Source: JAGVSZ01 sp963716855 (GTDB lineage: Bacteria; Pseudomonadota; Gammaproteobacteria; Burkholderiales; SG8-39). Taken from it: a DNA stretch of 64,000 nt. The first letter of the stretch is position 1. Each line of letters starts with the position of its first letter. The DNA lies in assembly GCA_963716855.1 (NCBI GenBank), contig CAVQUV010000007.1:104383-168382 (forward strand), given 5' to 3'. The notes under the pieces are model-generated. The model worked only from the letters and a program-made list of their open reading frames with translations. It had not been told where the DNA came from and ran no database searches. Below are positions 34,984 through 44,358 of this stretch, piece by piece. Position numbers and translations under genes: made by a program.

Positions 34984-36243
34984 TCAACTGCCCCGATACA
35001 TGAACTCGCGGGTGAGCGGCAGCGGATTCATCCCGGGGCCACCCTGCTTGCACGCGAGCGCCTGATAGATGCTCATCCAGTTGTGCGCGAACCCGTACGC
35101 ACAGCCCGCGAGATAGATCGACCAGATCCGGAAGCGCCGTTCGCCCGCGATCGCGCGCGCGCGCTCCGCGTGCGCCTCGAGGCGGTTCGCCCACTCGGCG
35201 CAGGTCTTCGCGTAGTGCCGGCGCAACGATTCGACGTCCACCACCTCGAGCCCGGCCGCCGCCATCTCGCGCAGCGCCAGCCCGACGTGCGGCAGCTCGC
35301 CGTGCGGAAAGACGTACCGCTCGATGAAGTCGCTGGCACCCAATCCGACGGCGCGGCTCTCCGGATCGACGGAGGTGATCCCGTGATTGAGCGCCAACCC
35401 GCCGTCCTTGAGGAGGCGCTGGATCTGGCTGAAATACGGCACGAGGTTGTTCAGCCCGACGTGCTCGAACATGCCGACGCTCGAGATCTTGTCGTAGCCG
35501 CCCTGCTCCGGGACGTCGCGATAGTCCTGCAGGCGCACCTCGCAGCGGTCGCCGAGCCCGCGCGCGCGGATCTGCTCGCGCACGTGCTCGTACTGGTTGT
35601 TGGAGAGCGTGATGCCGACCGCGCGCGCGCCGAACTTCTCGACGGCGCGGAAGATCAGCGCGCCCCAGCCGCAGCCGATGTCGAGCAGACGTTCCCCTGG
35701 CCGCAACTGCAGCTTGGTCAGGATGTGATCGAGCTTCTGCTCCTGCGCGGCGTCCAGGCCGTCCCCCTCGGTGCGGTAGTACGCGCACGAGTAGACCATG
35801 TTGCGGTCGAGGAACAGCCGATAGAAGTCGTTCGAGACGTCGTAGTGGTACTCGATCGCCTTCTTGTCGCGCCCCCGCGTATGGGTCGCCCGCTTCAGCG
35901 GCGCGAATGCGCTGGCGCCTCCGACCGCACGGGTGAAACGCTCGCAGACCCGGAACGCCTCCGTGACCCGCCCTTCGAGGCCGATGTGCCCCTCGACGTA
36001 CGCCTCGCCGAGCGTCATCAGGTCGGGCGATCCGAAGTAGCGGAGCGCGGTCGGGGTCGGCACGGTCAGCGTCACCGCCGGATCGGGTCCGAGCTCATAG
36101 CTCCGGCCGGTCCACAGGCGGATGCGCAGCGGCACGGGTTCGGTCGAGCGAATGCGCTCGGTGACCTTGGCGAGACGACTCTCCACGATGCGACCGCCGC
36201 GGACGCTCCCCACCAGCTTTCCAAGACTGCTCTCTAGCAACAT
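34984..36243 (-). CDS. cfa: Cyclopropane-fatty-acyl-phospholipid synthase
   Basis: The 419-residue protein has an N-terminal lipid-binding part (YFGSPDLMTLGEAYVEGHI) and a C-terminal SAM methyltransferase domain: AIEYHYDVSNDFYRLFLD, LLDIGCGWGALI, GITLSNNQYE and SVGMFEHVG. It adds a methylene bridge from SAM across double bonds of membrane phospholipids. ATG 36243 is chosen because AGGAGG lies five bases upstream; a GTG two codons earlier overlaps that site. It stands alone after a 230-base gap. Confidence 0.93.
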   Translation of the reverse strand: MLLESSLGKLVGSVRGGRIVESRLAKVTERIRSTEPVPLRIRLWTGRSYELGPDPAVTLTVPTPTALRYFGSPDLMTLGEAYVEGHIGLEGRVTEAFRVCERFTRAVGGASAFAPLKRATHTRGRDKKAIEYHYDVSNDFYRLFLDRNMVYSCAYYRTEGDGLDAAQEQKLDHILTKLQLRPGERLLDIGCGWGALIFRAVEKFGARAVGITLSNNQYEHVREQIRARGLGDRCEVRLQDYRDVPEQGGYDKISSVGMFEHVGLNNLVPYFSQIQRLLKDGGLALNHGITSVDPESRAVGLGASDFIERYVFPHGELPHVGLALREMAAAGLEVVDVESLRRHYAKTCAEWANRLEAHAERARAIAGERRFRIWSIYLAGCAYGFAHNWMSIYQALACKQGGPGMNPLPLTREFMYRGS

Positions 36244-36476
36244 GACCACCTCCTGCCGGCAGACACGTTAACGAGACGCTGATCAAGGGCCCCCCCTCGA
36301 CGGCCCCTCTGCTTCAGGAAGCAGCCCCGTGGACGCGGGTCTGCTCAGGGGTTCAACGGGGAATCTTACACCGGGCCCCGCGACGCACCAGTCCGCCGGA
36401 TGGCGGAGGGTCGCCGGTCCATCTAGAATCGGTCGCCTCGGCGCCTGCGGGGCGCCATCGGCCCGGAGACGCCGCA

Positions 36477-36839
36477 ATGAGCGACATCAAGGTGCGCCGC
36501 AACCATTCGCTGCCGATCGAGGACGCGCGCAAGGCGGCCGACAAGATCGCGGCGCGATTGAAGAAGGACTTCGACTTCGAGTTCACCTGGGAACGCCACG
36601 TGCTGCACTTCGAGCGCACCGGCGTCCACGGCGAGCTGCACGTCACCGATCACGACGTGCGGCTGGAGGCCAGGCTCAGCTTCCTGCTCGCCTTCCTCCG
36701 GCCCCGCATCGAACAGGAGATCGACGAGCAGTTCGACAAGTACTTCGCCCCGCCCGCCGCGAAGGCCGCACCGACCAAGAAGGGCGCGCCGGCGAAAAAA
36801 GCCGCGCCCGCCAAGGCGCCCGCGAAAAAGCGGACCTGA
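36477..36839 (+). CDS. Polyhydroxyalkanoic acid system family protein (PHA_gran_rgn)
   Basis: The 120-residue protein begins MSDIKVRRNHSLPIEDARKAADKIA and continues to LSFLLAFLRPRIEQEIDEQFDKYF, the PHA_gran_rgn family (TIGR02610 type). It ends in a Lys/Ala/Pro-rich tail after residue 93 like those of granule-associated, DNA-binding phasins. It probably associates with PHA granules or regulates them. A TAGAAT box lies about 50 bases upstream. It converges on the acyl-CoA-binding protein gene. Confidence 0.85.
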   Translation: MSDIKVRRNHSLPIEDARKAADKIAARLKKDFDFEFTWERHVLHFERTGVHGELHVTDHDVRLEARLSFLLAFLRPRIEQEIDEQFDKYFAPPAAKAAPTKKGAPAKKAAPAKAPAKKRT

Positions 36840-36848
36840 ACGAGGCCC

Positions 36849-37106
36849 CTATCCGCCCAGCGACTTGACGAGGTCGACGTACTTCTTCATCGCCTCGTCC
36901 TTCGACATCCCCTTCGTCTTCGCCCACGCGTCGTACTTCGCGCGCCCGATCATGTCGGTGAAGCCGGGCCGCTTGCCCTCCACGTCGCCTTCGCTGCCCT
37001 GCTTGAACAGCGCGTAGAGCTGCAGCTTCGCGTCGTTGCCCGGGTCCTCCTTCAGCTTCTTCACCGCGGCCGCGGCGTCCTCGAACTTCTTCTTCAGGTC
37101 GCTCAC
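36849..37106 (-). CDS. Acyl-CoA-binding protein
   Basis: The 85-residue protein matches the ACBP family: DLKKKFEDAAAAVKKL, LQLYALFKQGSEGDV, KYDAWAKTKGMSKDEAM and KYVDLV, the four-helix bundle with ligand-binding Tyr and Lys. GTG 37106 is favoured over ATG 37118 because GGAGG lies five bases before the GTG. It should buffer long-chain acyl-CoA in the cytoplasm, feeding the wax ester synthase encoded divergently next to it. Confidence 0.9.
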   Translation of the reverse strand: MSDLKKKFEDAAAAVKKLKEDPGNDAKLQLYALFKQGSEGDVEGKRPGFTDMIGRAKYDAWAKTKGMSKDEAMKKYVDLVKSLGG

Positions 37107-37155
37107 TCTCGCCTCCATGACGATCCGCCGGGGGGTCGGCCCCGCGCGCTCGGCT

Positions 37156-37161
37156 ATTATA
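37156..37161 (-). promoter_or_regulatory. Probable -10 element of the acyl-CoA-binding protein gene
   Basis: TATAAT on the minus strand, 50 bases before the GTG start, in the gap between the divergent ACBP and wax ester synthase genes. Confidence 0.45.
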
Positions 37162-37200
37162 GGGAGCCCTCGGATCCCCATCGCATAGACGAGCCGCCAG

Positions 37201-38709
37201 ATGCCAAGCCGCAGCCGCATGTCGAGCGTCGACACCGCCTGGCTGCGCATGGACCGGCCGACCAACCGGATGGTGATCGTCGGGGTGCTGCTGTTCGACC
37301 AGGCGGTCGACTACGATCGCCTGCTGGCCACGTTCGCGGCGCGCTTCATGCATTTCGACCGCTTCCGCTGCCGCCCGGTCGAGGATGCGACCGGGGCGTG
37401 GTGGGAGGAGACGCCGCGCTTCAGCCTGGAGCGACACGTGCGGCGCGCGCGCCTCCCCGGCAAGGGCGGCGCCGCGGCGCTGAAGCGTTTCGTCGCAAAG
37501 CTCGTCGCGCGGCCCTTCGATGCACGCCGCCCCTGGTGGGACTTCACGCTCGTCGACGGCTATGACGGCGCCTCGGCGGTGGTCGCGCGGATCCACCACA
37601 GCTACGCCGACGGCATCGCCCTGATCCGCGTCATGCTGTCCCTGACCGACGCGTCGCGCGACGCGCCGGTAGCGGCAGGCGAAGCTCGGCCGCGCCGCGG
37701 CTCCGCCCCGCGCGCAGACCCCGGCGGCCTCCTCGGGCAGCTCTTCGAGCCGCTGTCGGGCCTGGCGAGCCAGGCGCTGCGGGTCTCCGGCGAGGTCGCC
37801 GAGAAGGGGATGGAGGCTCTCCTCAACCCGGAGAAGCTCGTCGCATATGCGCGCCTCGTCGGAAGCGTCGCCGGGGAGGTCGCGCAGCTCGCGACGATGC
37901 CCGACGACTCGCGCACCCGCTACAAGGGCAAGGCGGGGGGCGAGAAGCGCGTCGCGTGGACCGACCCCATCTCGCTCGACGAGGTGAAGGCCGTCGGCAA
38001 GGTGCTCGACTGCTCCGTGAACGACGTGCTGCTCGCCACGGTCGCGGGCGCACTGCGTCGCTACCTCGTCGACAAGGGCGACCCCACCGACGGACTCGAG
38101 CTGCGCGCGATGGTGCCGGTCAATCTGCGCGCCAACGAGGCGGAGATCAAGCTCGGGAACCGGTTCGGGCTCGTGACCCTCCTCCTGCCGGTCGGCATCG
38201 CCAACCCGCTCGCCCGGCTCTACGAGGTGCATCACCGCATGGAGGCGCTGAAGGGCTCCTACCAGGCGGCGATCGCGTTCGCGCTCCTCGGGGCGGCCGG
38301 CCTGGCGCCGAAGGCCGTGCAGCAGCAGATGCTCGACTTGCTCGCGAACAAGGCGACCGCGGTGATGACCAATGTTCCCGGCCCGCAGGAGCAGCTCTAC
38401 TTGGCCGGGGCCCGTCTCCGGCAGTTCATGTTCTGGGTGCCGCAGTCGGGCGACATCGGCATGGGCGTCTCGATCCTGTCCTACAACGGCGGTGTGCAAT
38501 TCGGCCTCATTACCGACGCCGCCCGCGTGCCCGACCCGGAAAACGTCATCGCGCACTTCCGGCCCGAATTCGACCGGCTGCTGATGACCATCCTGATGGA
38601 GCCGTGGGACATGCAGCGCGACCCGGCGCTCGTCGAGCGCGAGCTCGGCACGGCGGTGCGTCGCGGGAAACGCGCGCTCAAGCGGCCGTCGGCGAGATCC
38701 GCCGCCTGA
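37201..38709 (+). CDS. Wax ester synthase/diacylglycerol acyltransferase (WS/DGAT)
   Basis: The 502-residue protein has the catalytic HHSYADG motif (HHxxxDG) at residues 132-138, the opening MSSVDTAWLRMDRPTNRM, and the C-terminal WES domain with NVPGPQEQLYLAG. It esterifies acyl-CoA with a fatty alcohol (wax ester) or diacylglycerol. The start may be ATG 37201 or the sixth-codon-later ATG 37219. A fatty acyl-CoA reductase encoded 3.6 kb downstream can supply the alcohol, and the divergent ACBP the acyl-CoA. Confidence 0.93.
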   Translation: MPSRSRMSSVDTAWLRMDRPTNRMVIVGVLLFDQAVDYDRLLATFAARFMHFDRFRCRPVEDATGAWWEETPRFSLERHVRRARLPGKGGAAALKRFVAKLVARPFDARRPWWDFTLVDGYDGASAVVARIHHSYADGIALIRVMLSLTDASRDAPVAAGEARPRRGSAPRADPGGLLGQLFEPLSGLASQALRVSGEVAEKGMEALLNPEKLVAYARLVGSVAGEVAQLATMPDDSRTRYKGKAGGEKRVAWTDPISLDEVKAVGKVLDCSVNDVLLATVAGALRRYLVDKGDPTDGLELRAMVPVNLRANEAEIKLGNRFGLVTLLLPVGIANPLARLYEVHHRMEALKGSYQAAIAFALLGAAGLAPKAVQQQMLDLLANKATAVMTNVPGPQEQLYLAGARLRQFMFWVPQSGDIGMGVSILSYNGGVQFGLITDAARVPDPENVIAHFRPEFDRLLMTILMEPWDMQRDPALVERELGTAVRRGKRALKRPSARSAA

Positions 38710-38804
38710 TGCTTAGCGAATCCTTGCAAAGCCCTCCTTTGAGCGGCGTTTTGCCTGGGATTGGGGAGTCGCACGAGGGGCCGTGGCCCCACTTGCAGCG
38801 TCTC

Positions 38805-39586
38805 TTAGTCCTCGAGCTCGGCCTTCGCCGCCTCGACGTCGAGGCGCTCCATCGCGTCCAGCGGTTTCTGCTTTGCCGCCTCGGCGTAGAGCTTCTCGGC
38901 CTCCTTCATCCTGTCCTTGCCGAAAAGCGCACGAGTCCGTTCGCGTACTCGATGCGCGCGATCGCCGAGTCCGGGTTGAGCTTGAGCGCCTTCTGGAAGT
39001 GCTCGACGGCCGCGTCCTTGCCGGCGCCGTAGGTGAGCTTGCCGACCATGGCGCCGACCTTGCCGATGATCTCGGCGTGCCATGTGCCGAGCGCGATCTG
39101 CGCATCGGCGTGCTTCGGCTGGAGCTTGATCGCCTTGTCGAGCGCTTCCTTGATCTTGCCGCCGAGGCCCTGCGCGAGCGCCTTCGCGATCGAGATCTCC
39201 TGGCCGTAGCGGCCGGCCGCCATCGCGAAGAAGTAGTGGGCGTTCGCGTCGCGCGGACGCTCCCGAATCGCCGCCTCGCCGCGCTCCATCGCCTCCTGGA
39301 AGAGCTTCGCCTTTCGCGGCCCGGCCTTCTCGAGGTAGGTCGCGTAGATCGCCTGCGCCTTGTTCGCGACGTTGGCGCCGTCGGCGCCAGCCGCCAGCCC
39401 GGCCTCGATCGCGCGCCCGAAATCCCCCTGGTGATAGGCGCGCCACGCATCCTGGACGGCTTCGTCCTTCGGGAACGGCTCGCAGTCCCCGCGGTGCAGC
39501 CGATCCCAGTGCCGCTTGAGGTTCGGGCCGTCGTACACGTACGCCTTCTCGGGATGGGGAAACTTCGCCCAGCTCGACTTCGCCAT
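38805..39586 (-). pseudogene. TPR-like protein, frameshifted in a homopolymer
   Basis: The start MAKSSWAKFPHPEKAYVYDGPNLKRHWDRLHRGD begins an about 260-residue protein with TPR-like helical repeats (QDAWRAYHQGDFGRAIEAG; AVEHFQKALKLNPDSAIAR). Near 38923-38926 one base is missing in an A/T run. The frame then resumes FGKDRMKEAEKLYAEAAKQKPL and ends AKAELED. The homopolymer position makes a sequencing error likely. It has no signal peptide and no known role. The neighbours are a TetR regulator and the WS/DGAT gene. Confidence 0.75.
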
Positions 39587-39601
39587 CGACTCTCCTCCTG
39601 A

Positions 39602-40249
39602 TCAGGATGACACGTATGCCGCGGCGAGCCGCTCGAACAGCGCGCGCGAGCGATCGGCGAGGAACGGCGCCACGAGCGACATCACCTGGTAGGCGCCGCG
39701 CGCGATCATCTCGCCTTCCTGCAGATTGCGCGGGTTGCGCACGTACTCGTAGGACAGCCAGTAGGTCGCGACCACGACCATGTTGGTCGCGAGCGCGGCG
39801 ACCTCGCCGTGCTGCGCGCGCAGCTCGCCGCTCGCGGCGAGGCCTTCGCACAGTGCGGTCGCGGTCCGCACCTTCTGCTCGAGCAGTCGCTTGAAGTGGA
39901 TCTCGAGCAGCCGGTTGCGCGACAGCAGGTCGTTGAGGTCGCGGTACAGGAAGCGGTACTTCCAGACCGCCTCGAAGAGCACGTGCAGGAACAGCCACAT
40001 GTCCTCGACATCGGCCTGCCGCGCCGACGGCGCCGCGAGCACGCCCTCGATCTCGCGCTCGAATGCGCCGAAGATCGTGTTGACGATCTCGTCCTTGCTG
40101 CGGAAGTGGTAGTAGAGGTTGCCGGGGCTGATGTCCAGCTCGTCGGCGATGAAAGTGGTGGTGACGTTCGGTTCGCCGAAGCCGTTGAAGAGCCTCAGGC
40201 TCGTCTCGAGGATGCGCTCGCGCGTGCGGCGCTTCGGCTTGCGCTCCAT
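39602..40249 (-). CDS. TetR family transcriptional regulator
   Basis: The 215-residue protein has the N-terminal TetR helix-turn-helix: RTRERILETSLRLFNGFG, TTTFIADELDISPGNLYYHFRSKDEI. The C-terminal ligand domain resembles regulators of lipid or acyl-CoA genes (MWLFLHVLFEAVWKYRFLYRDL). It is encoded between the TPR gene and the patatin gene, in the middle of a storage-lipid locus, so control of those genes is a reasonable guess. A nearby inverted repeat at 42143 could be a target. Confidence 0.9.
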   Translation of the reverse strand: MERKPKRRTRERILETSLRLFNGFGEPNVTTTFIADELDISPGNLYYHFRSKDEIVNTIFGAFEREIEGVLAAPSARQADVEDMWLFLHVLFEAVWKYRFLYRDLNDLLSRNRLLEIHFKRLLEQKVRTATALCEGLAASGELRAQHGEVAALATNMVVVATYWLSYEYVRNPRNLQEGEMIARGAYQVMSLVAPFLADRSRALFERLAAAYVSS

Positions 40250-40298
40250 TCCATGGGCCTCGTGCGGGCCGCGAAGGATAGCACGCCCCTCGGCGCGG

Positions 40299-41543
40299 TC
40301 AGCCCGCTGCAGTGGCGGTGCTCGCGAGCCAGCGCTCGAGGTCGTCCAGCGACTCGGTGAGCCGCGCGGTGGTCGCCGTCGCCGCGCTGAGGAGCCGGCG
40401 CCTTCGCATGCCCCGGACCAGATGCCGGTCGGGATCGGTGAGGGCGTCGATGCGGAGCCCGACGCCGTGGCGGGCGAGGATCGGCGCGAGCGCATGGCGA
40501 CGCGCGAACAGCTCCTTGCGCGTCTTCTGGTAGGCGTGCTCCGCGAGGTGGCGCCGGCTCGAATAGCTGAACATGTTGGTGAAGAACATCTCCGCGTCGT
40601 GCTTGTTCGGCTCGAACAGCACTACGTCCGCGTCGCGGAACTCGCGCTTGTAGCGCTGCATCCCGACCTGCATGCGCGAGTACACCATTGCGCGCAGCGT
40701 CTGTGCCAGCACCACCGGCAGGCCGCCGTCGACGAGCCGCCGCGGCGCGTGCGGGTCGACGACCGGAATGCGGCTGTCGTAGGGCACGAGCGGATTGATG
40801 CAGAGCAGGAGCTTCACGCCCTGCTCCAGCGCCACCGACGCGTGGAGCGTGCGCTTGAGCGCGCCGTCGACGTAGAAACGTCCGTCGATCTCCACGGGCG
40901 GGAACAGCCCGGGCAGCGCCGCGCTCGCCTCGACCGCGCGCGAGATCGGGACATGATCGAACCCCGGCGCACCGAACTCGACCCAAACGCCCGAATCGAG
41001 GTCGGTCGCGACGAGGAACAGCTTGCGCTTCAGCGTGCGGAAGTCGTTCGACCGGCCGGGAGCATCGAAAAGGCGGCGCAGGTAGCGATCGATCGCGTCG
41101 TTGTCGAACAGCCCCGTCGGGATCGCCCGGCCCACCTGCGCGAAGGACTCCATGAACGCGTGCGCGCCGGGCTGGGTGACGAAGCGCCACGCCGATGCGA
41201 CGAGCAGGGGCGGAAGCGAGGCCGCGCGCCGCGCGAACTCCCGGAACGCCGGACGCAGGAAGATGTCCGGCCCGAAGGGCTCGCGATGCGACTCGCTCTC
41301 GATGAACATCCGGCACATCTCGAGCGGCGCGATGCCGTTCGCGAGACCCGCCGCGATGAAGCTGCCGGAGCTGACCCCGACGTAGACGTCGAGGTCGGTG
41401 AAATCGATGCCTTCGAGGCATTCGGCGAGAGCGGCGAGCGCGCCCACTTCATAGATGCCGCCCAGGGGGCCGCCCCCGGCGAGCGCGACGCCCACCTTGG
41501 CGGGCCGGCCCGGCGACCCCGTTCGGCGCGTGCGCTCGGTCAT
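40299..41543 (-). CDS. Patatin-like phospholipase
   Basis: The 414-residue protein has the glycine-rich oxyanion motif VALAGGGPLGGIYEVGAL, the nucleophile elbow GVSSGSF and the catalytic Asp in FYVDGALK, all in the usual order in the first 250 residues. These serine hydrolases cut acyl ester bonds. The C-terminal 150 residues are less conserved. ATG 41543 (MTERTRR) is preferred over an upstream alternative. Between phasin and WS/DGAT genes, the likely substrates are stored lipids or phospholipid around granules (inference). Confidence 0.87.
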   Translation of the reverse strand: MTERTRRTGSPGRPAKVGVALAGGGPLGGIYEVGALAALAECLEGIDFTDLDVYVGVSSGSFIAAGLANGIAPLEMCRMFIESESHREPFGPDIFLRPAFREFARRAASLPPLLVASAWRFVTQPGAHAFMESFAQVGRAIPTGLFDNDAIDRYLRRLFDAPGRSNDFRTLKRKLFLVATDLDSGVWVEFGAPGFDHVPISRAVEASAALPGLFPPVEIDGRFYVDGALKRTLHASVALEQGVKLLLCINPLVPYDSRIPVVDPHAPRRLVDGGLPVVLAQTLRAMVYSRMQVGMQRYKREFRDADVVLFEPNKHDAEMFFTNMFSYSSRRHLAEHAYQKTRKELFARRHALAPILARHGVGLRIDALTDPDRHLVRGMRRRRLLSAATATTARLTESLDDLERWLASTATAAG

Positions 41544-41610
41544 CGGCACAAGTCCGGCACGCCGCGTTCGACGCGGCACGGAAAGCTATGTCCCACCGGC
41601 GAGCCCGCGG

Positions 41611-42066
41611 CTACTTCTTCGCCGCACGCTTCGGCCGCTTCGCCCCTTTCGCGCGCGCGCCGTCGAGCCTGCGCACGCTCGCGGTCAGCTCCTCGACGCG
41701 CTTCGAGAGGTTCTGGATGTCTCGATTCGTCGGGACGCCGAGCTTGTTCAGCGCGCGCGCGACGCGATCCTCGAACACCTGCTCGAGCTTGTCCCACGTC
41801 GCCGTCGCCCGGGCGGTCGCCTTGGTCGCGGCCTGGCCCACCTGACCGGAAACCGATCCCATTCGCGTCTGTGCGAACTTCCGGGTCCGCGACTCGAGAT
41901 TGCGGCCCTCCTTCACCAGGGCGTCGAACACCTTCGCCCCTTCTTCCTGCGTCTTTCCGAAAGCGCCCAGTCCGGCCAGCCAGATCTGCTGCGCCGATTC
42001 GCGCACCGTTGCGGCGAGCTGGTTGTCGCCAGCGCCTTCCGCGATCGCCTTGAGCTTCTTGACCAT
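41611..42066 (-). CDS. Phasin, PHA granule-associated protein (PhaI/PhaF type)
   Basis: The 151-residue protein has the phasin domain: VRESAQQIWLAGLGAFGKTQEEG and VFDALVKEGRNLE, followed by a coiled coil (NLSKRVEELTASVRRL) and a Lys/Arg/Ala-rich tail (KGAKRPKRAAKK) able to bind DNA or oppose charge. It coats PHA granules. The gene is divergent from the fatty acyl-CoA reductase gene, with a 240-base spacer holding an inverted repeat. Confidence 0.9.
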   Translation of the reverse strand: MVKKLKAIAEGAGDNQLAATVRESAQQIWLAGLGAFGKTQEEGAKVFDALVKEGRNLESRTRKFAQTRMGSVSGQVGQAATKATARATATWDKLEQVFEDRVARALNKLGVPTNRDIQNLSKRVEELTASVRRLDGARAKGAKRPKRAAKK

Positions 42067-42142
42067 GTGTGTCTCCCGTTCTCGATGGCCGGCGACCGGG
42101 GGTCGCCGCCGCGCCGGTCTTGCCGCCGGCGCTCAAGAAGCA

Positions 42143-42163
42143 TTCTAGGTCCTCGGCCTAGAA
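42143..42163. promoter_or_regulatory. Inverted repeat in the phasin/acyl-CoA reductase spacer
   Basis: TTCTAGG and CCTAGAA form a perfect 7-bp inverted repeat around a 7-base spacer. It lies 77 bases upstream of the phasin start and 143 bases upstream of the reductase start. It may be an operator for one or both genes. A related TAGGCC-N4-GGCCTA palindrome occurs at 51559. Confidence 0.5.
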
Positions 42164-42215
42164 CCGACACCCTAAAACCGCCTGCGTTCCCGGCACCACC
42201 CGATTCCCCAGGATC

Positions 42216-42221
42216 TATAAT
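42216..42221 (+). promoter_or_regulatory. Probable -10 element of the fatty acyl-CoA reductase gene
   Basis: Perfect TATAAT, 84 bases before the reductase ATG. No good -35 hexamer is visible. An AGGAGG Shine-Dalgarno site precedes the ATG. Confidence 0.45.
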
Positions 42222-42305
42222 CCGCCGCCCCGGCGCACGCGGCGGCACAATTGCGGCGCCACGACCGCGCACCCCCGCCGCAGGGCCGTACAAGGAGGAT
42301 CGAGC

Positions 42306-44294
42306 ATGCACTACTTCGTCACCGGTGCGACCGGCTTCATCGGCAAGCGCCTCGTCCGCAAGATCCTCGAACGCAAGGGCACCGTGGTCCATTTCCTGGT
42401 GCGCGACCGGTCGGCCAAGCGCAGCGCCGATCTCCTCGACTACTGGGGCGTGGACGACACCCGCGCCGTCCCGGTCCGTGGCGACCTCGCCCTGCCCGGC
42501 CTCGGCATCACCGCCGCGGAGCGCAAGAAGCTCGAGGGCAAGATCAAGCATTTCTTCCACCTCGCCGCCGTGTACGACCTCAAGGCGGACGAGGAGTCCC
42601 AGCGCATCGCGAACGTCGAGGGAACCAAGAACACCGTCCTGTTCGCGAACGAGATCGGCGCCGGGTGCTTCCACCACGCCAGCTCGATCGCCGCCGCCGG
42701 TCTCTACGAAGGCGCGTTTCGCGAGGACATGTTCGAGGAGGCCGAGGGTCTCGACCATCCCTATTTCGCGACCAAGCACGAGTCCGAGAAGCTGGTGCGC
42801 CAGGACTGCCAGGTGCCCTGGCGCATCTATCGCCCCGGCCTCGTCGTCGGCGACTCGCGCACCGGCGAGATGGACAAGATCGACGGCCCGTACTACTTCT
42901 TCAAGCTGATCCAGCGCCTGCGACAGCTGCTCCCGCCGTGGATGCCGACCGTCGGCCTGGAGGGCGGGCGGATCAACATCGTCCCGGTCGATTTCGTGGT
43001 CGACGCGATGGACCACATCGCGCACAAGAAGGGCCTCGACGGCAAGTGCTTCCATCTCGTCGACCCGTCCCCGAAGCGCGTGGGCGAGGTCCTGAACACG
43101 TTCGCGAAGGCGGGGCATGCGCCGTCCATGTCGCTGTACGTGAACGCCGCGCTCTTCGGTTTCGTCCCGAAGAGCATCAAGAAGGGGCTCATGGCGCTCA
43201 CGCCCGTGCGGCGGATCCAGAAGGCGGTCATGAAGGACCTCGGCCTGCCCGAGGATATCCTCACCTTCGTCAATTATCCGACGCGCTTCGATTGCCGCGA
43301 AGCTACCGCGGCGCTGAAAGGTTCCGGTATCGAGGTCCCGGCGCTGGAGACCTACGCGTGGCGCCTGTGGGACTACTGGGAGCGGCATCTCGACCCCGAC
43401 CTGCTCATCGACCGCACACTGAAAGGCACCGTGAAAGGCAAGGTGGTCCTGATTACCGGCGGCTCCTCCGGGATCGGGCTCGCGACCGCCCACAAGGTCG
43501 CCGCGGCCGGCGCGACGACGATCATCATCGCGCGCGACCCCGAGAAGCTCGCCGCGGCGAAGAAGGAGATCGAGGCGAAAGGCCACTCCGTCGTCACCTA
43601 CTCCGCCGACGTGTCCGACGCGAGCCAGTGCGAAGAGCTGGTGCGCAAGCTCGAGGACGTCCACGGGGGCGTCGACATCCTGGTGAACAACGCGGGCCGC
43701 TCCATCCGGCGAGCGATCGAGAACTCGTTCGACCGCTACCACGATTTCGAGCGCACGATGTCGGTGAACTACTACGGTGCGCTGCGGCTCACGCTCGGCC
43801 TGCTGCCGATGATGATCAAGAAGCGCCGCGGGCACGTGATCAACATCTCGTCGATCGGCGTGCTCACGAACGCGCCCCGTTTCTCCGCATACGTCGCGTC
43901 GAAGGCCGCGATGGACGCCTGGACTCGCTGCGCCTCCTCCGAGTTCGCCGACATGGGCATCCAGTTCACGACGATCAACATGCCGCTCGTGAAGACGCCG
44001 ATGATCGCGCCGACCAAGATCTACAACCAGGTGCCCACCCTCAACCCGGACGAGGCGGCCGACATGGTTGTGGAGGGAATCGTGTACAAGCCGGTGCGGA
44101 TCGCCACGCGGCTCGGCGTCTTCGGCGAGGTGCTGCACGCGCTGCTGCCGCGCGTCGCCCAGATCATCATGAACACGACCTTCCGCATGTTCCCTGACTC
44201 CACCGCGGCGCAGGGCAAGAAGGATGAGACGACGCCGGCGGCCACGCCGGACATGATCGCGGTGTCGAATCTGATGCGAGGAATCCATTTCTAA
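42306..44294 (+). CDS. Fatty acyl-CoA reductase (two-domain SDR, alcohol-forming type)
   Basis: The 662-residue protein has two reductase domains: an N-terminal extended SDR (TGATGFIGKRL at residue 7, FHLAAVYDL, HHASSIAAAGLYEG, HPYFATKHESEK) and a C-terminal classical SDR (ITGGSSGIGLATA near residue 384, NNAGRSIRR, SAYVASKAAMDAW). Size, order and many segments match the Marinobacter-type enzyme that reduces fatty acyl-CoA to fatty alcohol. It supplies the alcohol for the wax ester synthase at 37201. ATG is preceded by AGGAGG. Mycobacterial relatives act on acyl-CoA too, so chain length is uncertain. Confidence 0.9.
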   Translation: MHYFVTGATGFIGKRLVRKILERKGTVVHFLVRDRSAKRSADLLDYWGVDDTRAVPVRGDLALPGLGITAAERKKLEGKIKHFFHLAAVYDLKADEESQRIANVEGTKNTVLFANEIGAGCFHHASSIAAAGLYEGAFREDMFEEAEGLDHPYFATKHESEKLVRQDCQVPWRIYRPGLVVGDSRTGEMDKIDGPYYFFKLIQRLRQLLPPWMPTVGLEGGRINIVPVDFVVDAMDHIAHKKGLDGKCFHLVDPSPKRVGEVLNTFAKAGHAPSMSLYVNAALFGFVPKSIKKGLMALTPVRRIQKAVMKDLGLPEDILTFVNYPTRFDCREATAALKGSGIEVPALETYAWRLWDYWERHLDPDLLIDRTLKGTVKGKVVLITGGSSGIGLATAHKVAAAGATTIIIARDPEKLAAAKKEIEAKGHSVVTYSADVSDASQCEELVRKLEDVHGGVDILVNNAGRSIRRAIENSFDRYHDFERTMSVNYYGALRLTLGLLPMMIKKRRGHVINISSIGVLTNAPRFSAYVASKAAMDAWTRCASSEFADMGIQFTTINMPLVKTPMIAPTKIYNQVPTLNPDEAADMVVEGIVYKPVRIATRLGVFGEVLHALLPRVAQIIMNTTFRMFPDSTAAQGKKDETTPAATPDMIAVSNLMRGIHF

Positions 44295-44299
44295 CGCTA

Positions 44300-44345
44300 C
44301 GCATGGATTCACCGCGGTCCCGCGATGCGGGACCGCGTCCATGCG
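44300..44345. terminator. Long hairpin between convergent genes, probable terminator
   Basis: GCGGTCCCGC pairs with GCGGGACCGC around a GAT loop, and the outer arms CGCATGGA and TCCATGCG extend the stem. It sits just after the reductase stop and before the end of the converging lipase gene. There is no U tract, so termination efficiency is uncertain. Confidence 0.6.
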
Positions 44346-44358
44346 AGACAGGTCGTTC

